Position numbers and translations under genes: made by a program. Shown here in pieces: positions 45,857 through 53,662 of a stretch of 64,000 bases of DNA. Below the pieces are notes generated by a model. The model was not told where the DNA came from and did not search any database. It was given only the letters and a program-made list of their open reading frames with translations. This stretch comes from Rhodobacterales bacterium (lineage in GTDB: Bacteria; Pseudomonadota; Alphaproteobacteria; Rhodobacterales; Rhodobacteraceae): contig JAJNPS010000018.1 of assembly GCA_021155205.1 (NCBI GenBank), positions 62,001-126,000 on the forward strand, in the 5' to 3' direction. Every line of letters begins with the position of its first letter. Positions within the stretch are counted from its first letter, which is position 1.

Positions 45857-47743
45857 ATGGAAAGCAGCCTGTTCCTTGCCAGCCTTTACCTTGGGGCGGC
45901 CCTTGTGGTCGTGCCGCTGGCGGTTCGCGCCGGTGTCGGATCGGTGCTTGGCTATCTGGGCGCGGGCATCCTGCTCGGCCCGGTTTTCGGACTGGCGGGA
46001 AAGGCCGAGGACTTGCAGCACATGGCAGAAATCGGCGTCGTGATGATGCTGTTCCTGATCGGGCTTGACCTGGCGCCGCGCAGCGTCTGGGGCATGCGGC
46101 ATGCCCTCCTGGGACTTGGCGGCGCGCAGATCGTGGGCAGTTGTCTTGCCGTCGCTGGCATCCTGGTGCTGTGGAACCAGCCCTGGCAGCAGGCGCTGGT
46201 CATCGGGATGGTGCTGTCGCTGTCCTCGACCGCCATCGTGCTGCAGATGCTGTCGGAAAAGAACCTGATGCGCCAGCGTGGCGGCCGATCGGCGTTTTCG
46301 GTGCTGCTGGCGCAGGACATCGCGGTCGTGCCGATGCTGGCGCTGATCCCGGTTCTGGCGCTGCCCGGCGCGGGCGGCGGAAATCTGACGCAGGCGGCGG
46401 CGGAAACCTCCGCGCCTGCCGAAGGCGTCGCCGAACCGCTGATCAGCCTTGTGCAATCCTTGCCCGGCTGGGGTGCAACGCTGCTGACGCTGGCCATCGT
46501 GGCCGCCATCATCCTTGCGGGGCATTTCCTGTCGCGCCCGGTGTTCCGGTTCGTCCATGCCTCGCGCCTGCCCGAAATGTCGACCTGCATGTCACTGTTG
46601 ATGGTCCTTGGCATTGCGTTCCTGATGATGCTGGTGGGCCTTTCGCCCGCGCTTGGGACATTTGTTGCGGGTGTCGTGCTGGCCAATTCCGAATTTCGTC
46701 ATCAGATCAAGGCGGACCTGCGCCCGTTCAAGGGCCTGCTCTTGGGCCTGTTCTTCATGACGGTCGGCGTCGGCATCGACTTTCGCGCCTTTGCCGCGGC
46801 ACCCGTTGCGATCATCGGCGCGACACTGGCGCTGATTGCGGTCAAGGCGGTGATCCTGTTCGCGCTCGGAACCGCGGCCGGACTAAGGGGGCGCGACCGC
46901 TGGCTTTTGGCCCTTGGGCTGGCGCAGGCGGGGGAATTCGGGTTTCTACTGGTCAGCTTTGCCCGCAGCGAAGGCATCCTGTCCGGCGCACTGGGACAGA
47001 CCACGCTTCTGGTCATCAGCCTGTCGATGCTGTTGTCGCCGTTCCTGTTTCTGATCTACGATCGGCTCAGCCTGCGCCAAAAGGGCCCTGACACCTCCGC
47101 CGAGCCCGACACCATCGACCGCAAGGGCCGCGTGATCATCGCCGGCATCGGGCGGTTCGGGCAGACGGTGAACCGGCTGGTGCGGTCGTCCGGGATCGAT
47201 ACCGTCGTGCTGGATGCCGACATCACCATCATCGAGACGATGCGCCGCTTTGGCGTCAAGGGGTTCTACGGCGATCCGACACGGCCCGAACTCCTTGCCG
47301 CCGCCGGTCTGGCCGAGGCCGAGGTGCTGGTTGTTGCCGTTGATGACCGCGACCACGCCCTGTCGATCGTGCGCCATGCCAGGCACGAACGCCCCGACCT
47401 GCACATCGTCGCCCGCGCGCGCGACCGGGTGCATGTCTATGAACTCTATCAGGCCGGGGCCAATGACATCGTGCGCGAAACCTTTGACAGCTCGATCCGG
47501 GCCGGGCGCTATGTGCTGGAAAACACCGGCTTCAGCGACTACGAGGCGTCGCGGATGTCGCAGACGTTCTACAAGGTTGACCGCGCCGCGATGCGCGATC
47601 TGGCCGAGCTGTGGGTGCCCGGCCAGCCGGTGCACCTGAACGAAGGCTATGTCGCGCGGGCCAAGCAGCTGGACCGCGACCTTGAGACCGCCCTGATCGA
47701 GGATCTGGACGAGGTTCGCCTGAAACCCACGGCGGCGGAATAG
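45857..47743 (+). CDS. Monovalent cation:proton antiporter, CPA2/Kef family
   Basis: A 628-residue transporter. About 12 membrane helices occupy residues 5-400, with the CPA2 motifs LGYLGAGILLGPVFGL near 33-48 and FLIGLDLAPRSVW near 72-84. A TrkA-N nucleotide-binding domain follows, with VIIAGIGRFGQTVNRLV near 425-441. This fits KefB/KefC-type K+ efflux; the glutathione site cannot be judged. No KefF/KefG ancillary gene is adjacent. RBS GGAGAG precedes ATG 45857. Confidence 0.9.
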   Translation: MESSLFLASLYLGAALVVVPLAVRAGVGSVLGYLGAGILLGPVFGLAGKAEDLQHMAEIGVVMMLFLIGLDLAPRSVWGMRHALLGLGGAQIVGSCLAVAGILVLWNQPWQQALVIGMVLSLSSTAIVLQMLSEKNLMRQRGGRSAFSVLLAQDIAVVPMLALIPVLALPGAGGGNLTQAAAETSAPAEGVAEPLISLVQSLPGWGATLLTLAIVAAIILAGHFLSRPVFRFVHASRLPEMSTCMSLLMVLGIAFLMMLVGLSPALGTFVAGVVLANSEFRHQIKADLRPFKGLLLGLFFMTVGVGIDFRAFAAAPVAIIGATLALIAVKAVILFALGTAAGLRGRDRWLLALGLAQAGEFGFLLVSFARSEGILSGALGQTTLLVISLSMLLSPFLFLIYDRLSLRQKGPDTSAEPDTIDRKGRVIIAGIGRFGQTVNRLVRSSGIDTVVLDADITIIETMRRFGVKGFYGDPTRPELLAAAGLAEAEVLVVAVDDRDHALSIVRHARHERPDLHIVARARDRVHVYELYQAGANDIVRETFDSSIRAGRYVLENTGFSDYEASRMSQTFYKVDRAAMRDLAELWVPGQPVHLNEGYVARAKQLDRDLETALIEDLDEVRLKPTAAE

Positions 47744-47746
47744 CCG

Positions 47747-48760
47747 TCAGCCGTCCGACACGCCCGCCTCGGCAAAGGTGGCCATGCCGGAATGGCAGGC
47801 CGCCGCCGCCTTGACGACGCCCAGCGCCAGCGCCGCGCCGCTGCCCTCACCCAGACGCAGCCCCAGCGACAGCAGGGGGTCCATCCCCAGATGCCCCAGC
47901 AGCCGCGCATGGGCGTGTTCGGCACTGACATGGCCCGCGATGCAGTGGTCCAGCGCACCGGGATGCAGCCGTGCCAGCACCGTCGCTGCCGCACAGGCGA
48001 TGAACCCGTCCAGCACGACCGGAATGCGCAACATCCTTGCCCGCGCGATGGCCCCGGTCATTGCGGCGATCTCGCGCCCGCCAAGGGCAGCCAGCACCGC
48101 GAGCGGATCATCCAGAAGGGCACGGTGCCGCGCCACGCCGTCCCGCACGACATCGGCCTTGCGGCGCAGGCCTGCGTCATCGACCCCGGTTCCGCGCCCG
48201 ACCCAGTCCTCGGGCGCACCGCCGCACAGCGCGCAAGCCAACGCCGCTGCAACGGTAGTGTTGGCGATCCCCATCTCGCCCGCGACAAAGACATCCGCAT
48301 CCGCCGAAACCGCATCCCAGCCGACGCGCAGCGCGGCAACACAGTCGCCTTCGGACATCGCGGGGCCTTGGGTGAAATCTCCCGTGGGCCGGTCGAGATC
48401 AATCGGATGCACCGTCAGCCGGGCGCCGAAGGTTCGCGCAAACTGGTTGATCGCGGCACCTCCGGCGACAAAGTTAGCCACCATCTGGGCCGTGACCTCG
48501 GCCGGAAAGGCCGACACGCCAAGCGCCGCAACCCCATGATTTCCTGCGAATATCGCGATCTGGGGACGGTCGGCATGCGGGGTGGCGGTGACTTGCCAGC
48601 CCGCCAGCCACAGGGCCACCTCTTCCAGCCGGCCCAGCGCGCCCGGCGGTTTGGTCAACACCGCATCCCGTGCCCGTGCCCCGGCAATGGCTGCCGGATC
48701 GGGCTTTGGCATGTCCGCAAGATGCGCGCGAAATTCGGCAAGCGTGGAGAAATCCGTCAT
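47747..48760 (-). CDS. cobT: Nicotinate-nucleotide--dimethylbenzimidazole phosphoribosyltransferase
   Basis: A 337-residue enzyme that activates the lower ligand of cobalamin. Motifs include KPPGALGRLEEVA near residues 37-49, FAGNHGVAALGVSAFP near 70-85, GEMGIANTTVAAAL near 167-180, and the catalytic Glu in GEGSGAALALGVVKAA near 309-324. It is divergent from cobS with 73 bases between; that gap is too short for a cobalamin riboswitch. Confidence 0.95.
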   Translation of the reverse strand: MTDFSTLAEFRAHLADMPKPDPAAIAGARARDAVLTKPPGALGRLEEVALWLAGWQVTATPHADRPQIAIFAGNHGVAALGVSAFPAEVTAQMVANFVAGGAAINQFARTFGARLTVHPIDLDRPTGDFTQGPAMSEGDCVAALRVGWDAVSADADVFVAGEMGIANTTVAAALACALCGGAPEDWVGRGTGVDDAGLRRKADVVRDGVARHRALLDDPLAVLAALGGREIAAMTGAIARARMLRIPVVLDGFIACAAATVLARLHPGALDHCIAGHVSAEHAHARLLGHLGMDPLLSLGLRLGEGSGAALALGVVKAAAACHSGMATFAEAGVSDG

Positions 48761-48833
48761 CATATCCTCAAGTTGCAGTCGCAAGGCCGACCGGATACCT
48801 GACGGGGGCAGGCTTGGCCAGCAAGGAAGGGGC

Positions 48834-49592
48834 ATGATGGACAGCAATCGCGACGTCGCAAGTCGGCTGCCTGGCGATCTTTGGTCGGCGCTGGCCCTGC
48901 TGACGCGCCTGCCCGTGCCCAATCATGCGCCGCGCGGGGCGGATGCCGCCTGGGCCTGGCCTGTTGTCGGCATTGTGATCGGCGGCATCGCCGCGTTGGT
49001 GGTCGTGCTGGCCACGTTCATCGGGCTGCCCGCGGGCGTCACGGCGGCGCTGGCGCTGGCCACGATGGCGATCCTGACCGGCGCGCTGCACGAGGACGGT
49101 CTGGCCGACACCGCGGACGGCTTTTTCGGCGGGCGCGATCCGGTGCGGCGACTGGCGATCATGAAAGACAGCCATATCGGCAGTTTCGGCACGCTGGCAT
49201 TGATCCTTGTCACCCTTGCGCGCTGGTCGGCGCTGGCGGCGCTGTGCGCGACGGGCGGGGCCGCCATGGCGCTGATCGCGACCGGGGCACTGTCGCGCGT
49301 GCCGATGGTGGCGCTTATGGCCGCACTGCCCAATGCGCGCGGCAGCGGATTGTCGCAATCGGTCGGACGACCGGATCGCGGGGTCGTCCTGATTGCGGTT
49401 GGCATCTCAGGTGTCCTTGGCCTGGTGCTGGCGGGCTGGATCGCCCTGTGGATCGTCCTGGCCCTTGCGGCACTGACGCTTGGCCTTGGCCAGCTTGCCC
49501 GGCGCAAGATCCGCGGGCAGACCGGCGATGTCCTCGGCGCCAGTCAGCAACTGGCCGAAGCCCTCTGCCTGGCGCTGCTTGCCGCCGCCTGA
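48834..49592 (+). CDS. cobS: Adenosylcobinamide-GDP ribazoletransferase (cobalamin synthase)
   Basis: A 252-residue membrane protein (about 6 helices) joining adenosylcobinamide-GDP with alpha-ribazole. Motifs include LTRLPVPNHAPRG near residues 22-34, ALHEDGLADTADGFFGGRDP near 84-103 (the acidic active site) and MKDSHIGSFG near 110-119. Two tandem ATGs (48834 and 48837) follow GGAAGGGG; the first is used here. It pairs with the divergent cobT. Confidence 0.93.
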   Translation: MMDSNRDVASRLPGDLWSALALLTRLPVPNHAPRGADAAWAWPVVGIVIGGIAALVVVLATFIGLPAGVTAALALATMAILTGALHEDGLADTADGFFGGRDPVRRLAIMKDSHIGSFGTLALILVTLARWSALAALCATGGAAMALIATGALSRVPMVALMAALPNARGSGLSQSVGRPDRGVVLIAVGISGVLGLVLAGWIALWIVLALAALTLGLGQLARRKIRGQTGDVLGASQQLAEALCLALLAAA

Positions 49593-49709
49593 CACGGACC
49601 CGTCGGTGCGCCCCTGCACAGCCGCCCTGATGGTCGCCCTCTGGCTTTCGTGCGACATCCGCGATATGGCCACGTCAACCCATGACGAGCGCGCAAGGAC
49701 CACGGACAG

Positions 49710-50804
49710 ATGCCCGGCGAACAGGATGACTATGCCGACGTGATCTCCTCGACCGAGGACATCATCGAGGATGCCCGCAACGGCCGGATGTTCATCCTGG
49801 TCGACCACGAGGACCGCGAGAACGAGGGCGATCTTGTGATCCCCGCGCAGATGTGTACGCCGTCGGCGATCAACTTCATGGCGACCCACGGGCGCGGGCT
49901 GATCTGCCTCGCGCTGCCTGCGGCCCGTATAGAGGCACTGGGCCTGCCGCTGATGAGCCCCAAGAACTCGTCCCGCCACGAGACCGCCTTTACCCTGTCG
50001 ATCGAGGCGCGCGAAGGTGTCACCACCGGGATCAGCGCCGCCGACCGCGCGCGCACCGTGTCTGTGGCCATTGATCCGACCAGGGGTGCTGCCGACATTG
50101 CCACGCCTGGTCACGTCTTTCCCTTGCGCGCCCGCGATGGCGGCGTGCTGGTCCGCGCAGGCCATACCGAGGCGGCGGTGGACATCAGCCGTCTGGCGGG
50201 CCTGAACCCCAGCGGCGTCATCTGCGAAATCATGAATGACGACGGCACCATGGCCCGACTGCCGGACCTGATCAGCTTTGCCCAGCGCCACGGGCTGAAG
50301 ATCGGCACGATTTCCGACCTGATCGCCTATCGCCGCCGACACGACAATCTGGTCAACGAAAAGGCCGTGCGCAGCGTCACCTCGACGCATGGTGGCGACT
50401 GGCTGATGCGGATCTTTTCGGATGACACCCAAGGTGCCGACCATGTCGTGCTGTCCAAGGGCGATCTGACCACGCCCGGACCCGTGCTGGTGCGCGTTCA
50501 TGCGCTGAACCCGCTGGAGGATGTGCTGGGCATCGGCGGCGGGGGCGACCTGCCCGCCGCGATGCGCCTGATCGCGACCGAGGGGCGCGGCGCCGTGGTC
50601 CTGTTGCGCGACACCACGATGAAGATGGTGGGCGAGGGCGAACATTCGCCCCAGACGCTGCGGCAATACGGGCTGGGTGCGCAGATCCTGTCGGCCCTGG
50701 GCCTGTCGGAGATCATCCTTGTCACCAATTCCAGGGCGCCCAAGGTCGTGGGCCTTGAGGCTTACGGTCTTTCCATCACCGGCACCCGCCCGATCACGGA
50801 GTAA
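49710..50804 (+). CDS. ribB: 3,4-dihydroxy-2-butanone-4-phosphate synthase with degenerate GTP cyclohydrolase II domain (RibBX)
   Basis: A 364-residue two-domain protein. The N-terminal RibB domain is intact: DHEDRENEGDLV near residues 32-43, the loop THGRGLICLAL near 58-68 and AGHTEAAVDIS near 149-159. The C-terminal domain has the RibA fold, but the zinc-binding GDVLGSxxCDCG motif is replaced by EDVLGIGGGGD, so all three Cys are missing. This form, known as RibBX, has no cyclohydrolase activity. RibH and NusB follow in the same operon. A separate ribE is at 58877. Confidence 0.88.
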   Translation: MPGEQDDYADVISSTEDIIEDARNGRMFILVDHEDRENEGDLVIPAQMCTPSAINFMATHGRGLICLALPAARIEALGLPLMSPKNSSRHETAFTLSIEAREGVTTGISAADRARTVSVAIDPTRGAADIATPGHVFPLRARDGGVLVRAGHTEAAVDISRLAGLNPSGVICEIMNDDGTMARLPDLISFAQRHGLKIGTISDLIAYRRRHDNLVNEKAVRSVTSTHGGDWLMRIFSDDTQGADHVVLSKGDLTTPGPVLVRVHALNPLEDVLGIGGGGDLPAAMRLIATEGRGAVVLLRDTTMKMVGEGEHSPQTLRQYGLGAQILSALGLSEIILVTNSRAPKVVGLEAYGLSITGTRPITE

Positions 50805-50807
50805 ACC

Positions 50808-51308
50808 ATGGCCACGCTTGAACCCCACTACACCCTGCCGCTGCCGGCCTTTGACAAGCCGGTCAAGCTGCTGATCGTGGTCGCCCCCTATTACCGCGCC
50901 ATCGCCGATCATCTGGTCGCCGGGGCGCGGGGCATCGCCGCCGCCTGCGGCGCGGAGGTCGATCTGGTCGAGGTTCCGGGCGCGCTGGAGGTGCCGACCG
51001 CGATCGCCATGGCCGAGCGGCAGGCAAAGTATGACGGCTATGTCGCGCTTGGCTGCATCATCCGGGGCGAGACGACGCATTACGACACCGTCTGCAACGA
51101 CAGTTCGCGCGCATTGTCGCTTTTGGGGCTGCAGGGGGCCTGTATCGGCAACGGCATCCTGACAGTGGAGAATTACGCCCAGGCCGCCATCCGCGCCGAC
51201 CCCGCCGATCACGACAAGGGGGGCGGTGCGGCTGCGGCGGCCTTGCATCTGATCGCGCTCTCCCGCAAATGGGCGGGCCAGACCAAGGGGATCGGGTTTC
51301 GCCAATGA
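50808..51308 (+). CDS. ribH: 6,7-dimethyl-8-ribityllumazine synthase
   Basis: A 166-residue subunit of the capsid-like lumazine synthase. Motifs include IVVAPYYRAIADHLVAGA near residues 22-39, VEVPGALEVPTAIAMAE near 51-67 and LGCIIRGETTHYDTVC near 77-92, with the catalytic His in THYD. It starts three bases after the ribB stop and its own stop overlaps nusB, giving an operon of ribB-ribH-nusB. Confidence 0.96.
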   Translation: MATLEPHYTLPLPAFDKPVKLLIVVAPYYRAIADHLVAGARGIAAACGAEVDLVEVPGALEVPTAIAMAERQAKYDGYVALGCIIRGETTHYDTVCNDSSRALSLLGLQGACIGNGILTVENYAQAAIRADPADHDKGGGAAAAALHLIALSRKWAGQTKGIGFRQ

Positions 51309-51784
51309 CGACGACGGGCAAGGTCAGCGCAGCGGCGAAAAAGCAGATGAAATCCGCCGCGCGCCTCTATGCCGTGCAGGCGCTGTTCCAGATGGAAGCC
51401 TCGGGGCAGACGGTCGAGGGCGTGACGCGCGAGTTCGAGACCCATCGCTTTGGCGCCGTCTATGACGAAGAGGGTGAGTTTGCCGAAGGTGACGTTGACC
51501 ATTTCCGCGCCGTGGTCGATCACGCCGTCAACCATCAGGCCCGCATCGACCAGATGACCGACCGCGCGCTGGTGGCGAAATGGCCCATCGCGCGCATCGA
51601 CCCTGTGCTGCGGGCGCTGTTCCGCGCGGCCGGGGCCGAACTGATTGAAATGCCGACCCCGCCCAAGGTTGCGATCACCGAATATGTCGATGTCGCCAAG
51701 GCGTTCTTTCCGCATGGAAAGGAGCCGAAATTCGTCAATGCCGTCCTTGACCATATGGCGCATGAGGTCCACCCGGACCTTTGA
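51305..51784 (+). CDS. nusB: Transcription antitermination factor NusB
   Basis: A 159-residue helical protein binding boxA RNA with S10. The family motifs KSAARLYAVQALFQMEASG near residues 15-33 and ARIDPVLRALFRAAGAELIEM near 97-117 are present, and the C terminus KFVNAVLDHMA is typical. It overlaps ribH by four bases, a common arrangement. Confidence 0.95.
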   Translation: MTTTGKVSAAAKKQMKSAARLYAVQALFQMEASGQTVEGVTREFETHRFGAVYDEEGEFAEGDVDHFRAVVDHAVNHQARIDQMTDRALVAKWPIARIDPVLRALFRAAGAELIEMPTPPKVAITEYVDVAKAFFPHGKEPKFVNAVLDHMAHEVHPDL

Positions 51785-51790
51785 CAGCAC

Positions 51791-52738
51791 CTATCGTGCC
51801 CCCTGAAACAGCGTCACCGCGCGCTGGTGAAACCGACGGCGCACGGCGGGAACCTCCATCGGCACCTCATGCGCGGCACCGGGATAAAGGTCGAGCTGCC
51901 CCATGCCCCATTGCGCCATGCGGGCATGCACGGGAACCGGGTCCACCACCGTCTCGACGGTTCCAAGCGCGCAGATCACCGGCAGGTTGGGCGACGGCAA
52001 TACGGCAAGCGCGGCACATTCCTCCATCGCGGCACGCAGCCAGCCAAGGCTTGGCCCGCCAAGCTGCAGCGCCGGGGCCTCGACCATCTGGTCCCGCATC
52101 CAGGCATAGATCTCGGGATCCCGGGTCAGGACATTGCCCTCAAACGGCGTCACCACAAGATATGATGTGCCGCCTGTCGTCGGTGCATAGCGGTGGGACT
52201 GGCCGACCCATCGGGCCAGCGTGCTGACGATCCGGGCCACGGGGCGCATCGCCGGGGACAGCCTGATACCCCACATCGGTGCCGAAAAGACTGCGGCCCG
52301 GAACTGCCCCGGCAACCGGATCATGGCGCGCAGCGCAATGGCCCCCCCCATCGAATGCGACAGGATACAGAAAGGCCCTGCGGCCCCCAGCGTTTCGGCC
52401 AACGCCAGCATCGCGTCGACATCGCGCTGATATTCTGCGAAATCGCCCACATGCCCGACCATGGGATCGGCCAGCGCGCGATCCGACAGGCCCTGCCCGC
52501 GCCAGTCGATGACCAGGCAGGCAAAGCCCCCCGCCATCATGGCCACCGCCGTCGGGCCATATTTTTCGGCCGGTTCGGTCCGGCCCGGAAAGATCAGGAC
52601 CGTCCCGCGCCCCGCGCCCGGCCAATGCACAATGCGCAGCCGCACACCATCGACCGTCCTGACCCAATGCGCCGTCGCCCCTTCGGGCCCGCGCGCGAGA
52701 TCGGCATGAAAAGGGGCCGGGACAGGGTCCATTCTCAC
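51791..52738 (-). CDS. Alpha/beta hydrolase, lysophospholipase-like
   Basis: A 315-residue hydrolase with oxyanion-side FPGRTEPAEKY near residues 50-60, the nucleophile Ser129 in LSHSMGG, an acid in the GTVETVVDPVP region, and His in GAAHEVPME near 290. This is the complete triad of the monoacylglycerol lipase/lysophospholipase L2 group. No signal peptide. Its stop lies just 6 bases from the nusB stop on the other strand. The start overlaps the SCP2 gene end by four bases, so the two are coupled. Confidence 0.87.
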   Translation of the reverse strand: MRMDPVPAPFHADLARGPEGATAHWVRTVDGVRLRIVHWPGAGRGTVLIFPGRTEPAEKYGPTAVAMMAGGFACLVIDWRGQGLSDRALADPMVGHVGDFAEYQRDVDAMLALAETLGAAGPFCILSHSMGGAIALRAMIRLPGQFRAAVFSAPMWGIRLSPAMRPVARIVSTLARWVGQSHRYAPTTGGTSYLVVTPFEGNVLTRDPEIYAWMRDQMVEAPALQLGGPSLGWLRAAMEECAALAVLPSPNLPVICALGTVETVVDPVPVHARMAQWGMGQLDLYPGAAHEVPMEVPAVRRRFHQRAVTLFQGAR

Positions 52739-53022
52739 CCCAGCACCGCCCCCAGCCGCAGAGCCTGCCCCATGTCGCCGTCCACCGTCAGCTTGCCGGA
52801 CATGAAGGCGGATGCGGCACTGGTCTCGCCGTCCAGGATCGCGCGAAAGACATCCGCGCTGGCGGTCAGCGTCACGTCCGCAGGCGCGTCGCCTTTGCGC
52901 ACGCCAGCTTCGTCCAGCAGGATCGCGCCCTCGCCATCGATCACGAACTTGGCGACGCCGTCAAAGCCGCCTGTCAGCCGCGCGGACAAGAGTTCGACGG
53001 CCCTGTCGATCACCTCGCTCAT
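52735..53022 (-). CDS. SCP2 sterol-binding-domain protein
   Basis: A 95-residue single SCP2 domain, with FDGVAKFVIDGEGAILLDEAG near residues 20-40 and SAFMSGKLTVDGDMGQALRLG near 73-93. Such small proteins bind lipids or acyl-CoA. It is coupled to the downstream alpha/beta hydrolase gene, which suggests a shared lipid substrate; this is inference. ATG 53022 is chosen from homology; a start at 53058 would add 12 residues. Confidence 0.85.
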   Translation of the reverse strand: MSEVIDRAVELLSARLTGGFDGVAKFVIDGEGAILLDEAGVRKGDAPADVTLTASADVFRAILDGETSAASAFMSGKLTVDGDMGQALRLGAVLG

Positions 53023-53086
53023 TCCCGTCTCTCCTTCGTGACTGTGCGGGGCTGGCATTCTGCGGCATCCGCGTTACCATAGGTAT

Positions 53087-53647
53087 ATGAAACGCAGGAC
53101 GACCTTTCTCAATGCTCTGCTTGCAGCGGCGTGGACGATTGTTTGGTCCGTGTCGCTGGCCTGGGCCGATTCCGCCAAACTGGACGAACTTTTCAACCGT
53201 CTTGCGACGGCCGACACGGCTGCGGCAGGCCGGATCGAGCAGGAGATCTGGATCGAATGGTCGAAATCCGGATCGCCCGCGATGGATCTGTTGCTGCAGC
53301 GCGGGCGCGCGGCGATGGAGGCGGGCGATCTTGTCACCGCAGTCGATCATTTCACCGCATTGATTGATCAGGCGCCGGATTTCGCCGAAGGTTACAATGC
53401 CCGTGCCACCGCCTATTTCCAGGAAGGCCAGTTCGGCCCGGCCGTGGCCGACATCGCCAGGACGCTGTCGCTGAACCCGCGCCATTTTGGCGCGATGGCA
53501 GGGTTCGGCATGATCCTGGAACAGACCAACCAGCCCGACCGCGCGCTGGAGGTGTATAATGCCGCACTGGCTATACATCCGAACCTCGTCGGCGTATTGG
53601 AAGCGGTAAAGCGGATCAAGACTGCGGCGCACGGGCGCGACCTTTAG
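53087..53647 (+). CDS. Secreted tetratricopeptide-repeat protein
   Basis: A 186-residue protein with a signal peptide (residues 1-27, cleavage near AWA) and about three TPR units (near 68-100, 102-135 and 136-170). It is divergent from the SCP2 gene. The SUV3-like helicase gene follows at 15 bases on the same strand. A periplasmic scaffold is likely; partners unknown. Confidence 0.82.
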   Translation: MKRRTTFLNALLAAAWTIVWSVSLAWADSAKLDELFNRLATADTAAAGRIEQEIWIEWSKSGSPAMDLLLQRGRAAMEAGDLVTAVDHFTALIDQAPDFAEGYNARATAYFQEGQFGPAVADIARTLSLNPRHFGAMAGFGMILEQTNQPDRALEVYNAALAIHPNLVGVLEAVKRIKTAAHGRDL

Positions 53648-53662
53648 GATCAGGCACCGAAC

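Noticed and set aside
48761..48833. A cobalamin riboswitch between cobT and cobS
   Set aside because: The gap is only 73 bases and has no B12-box-like sequence.
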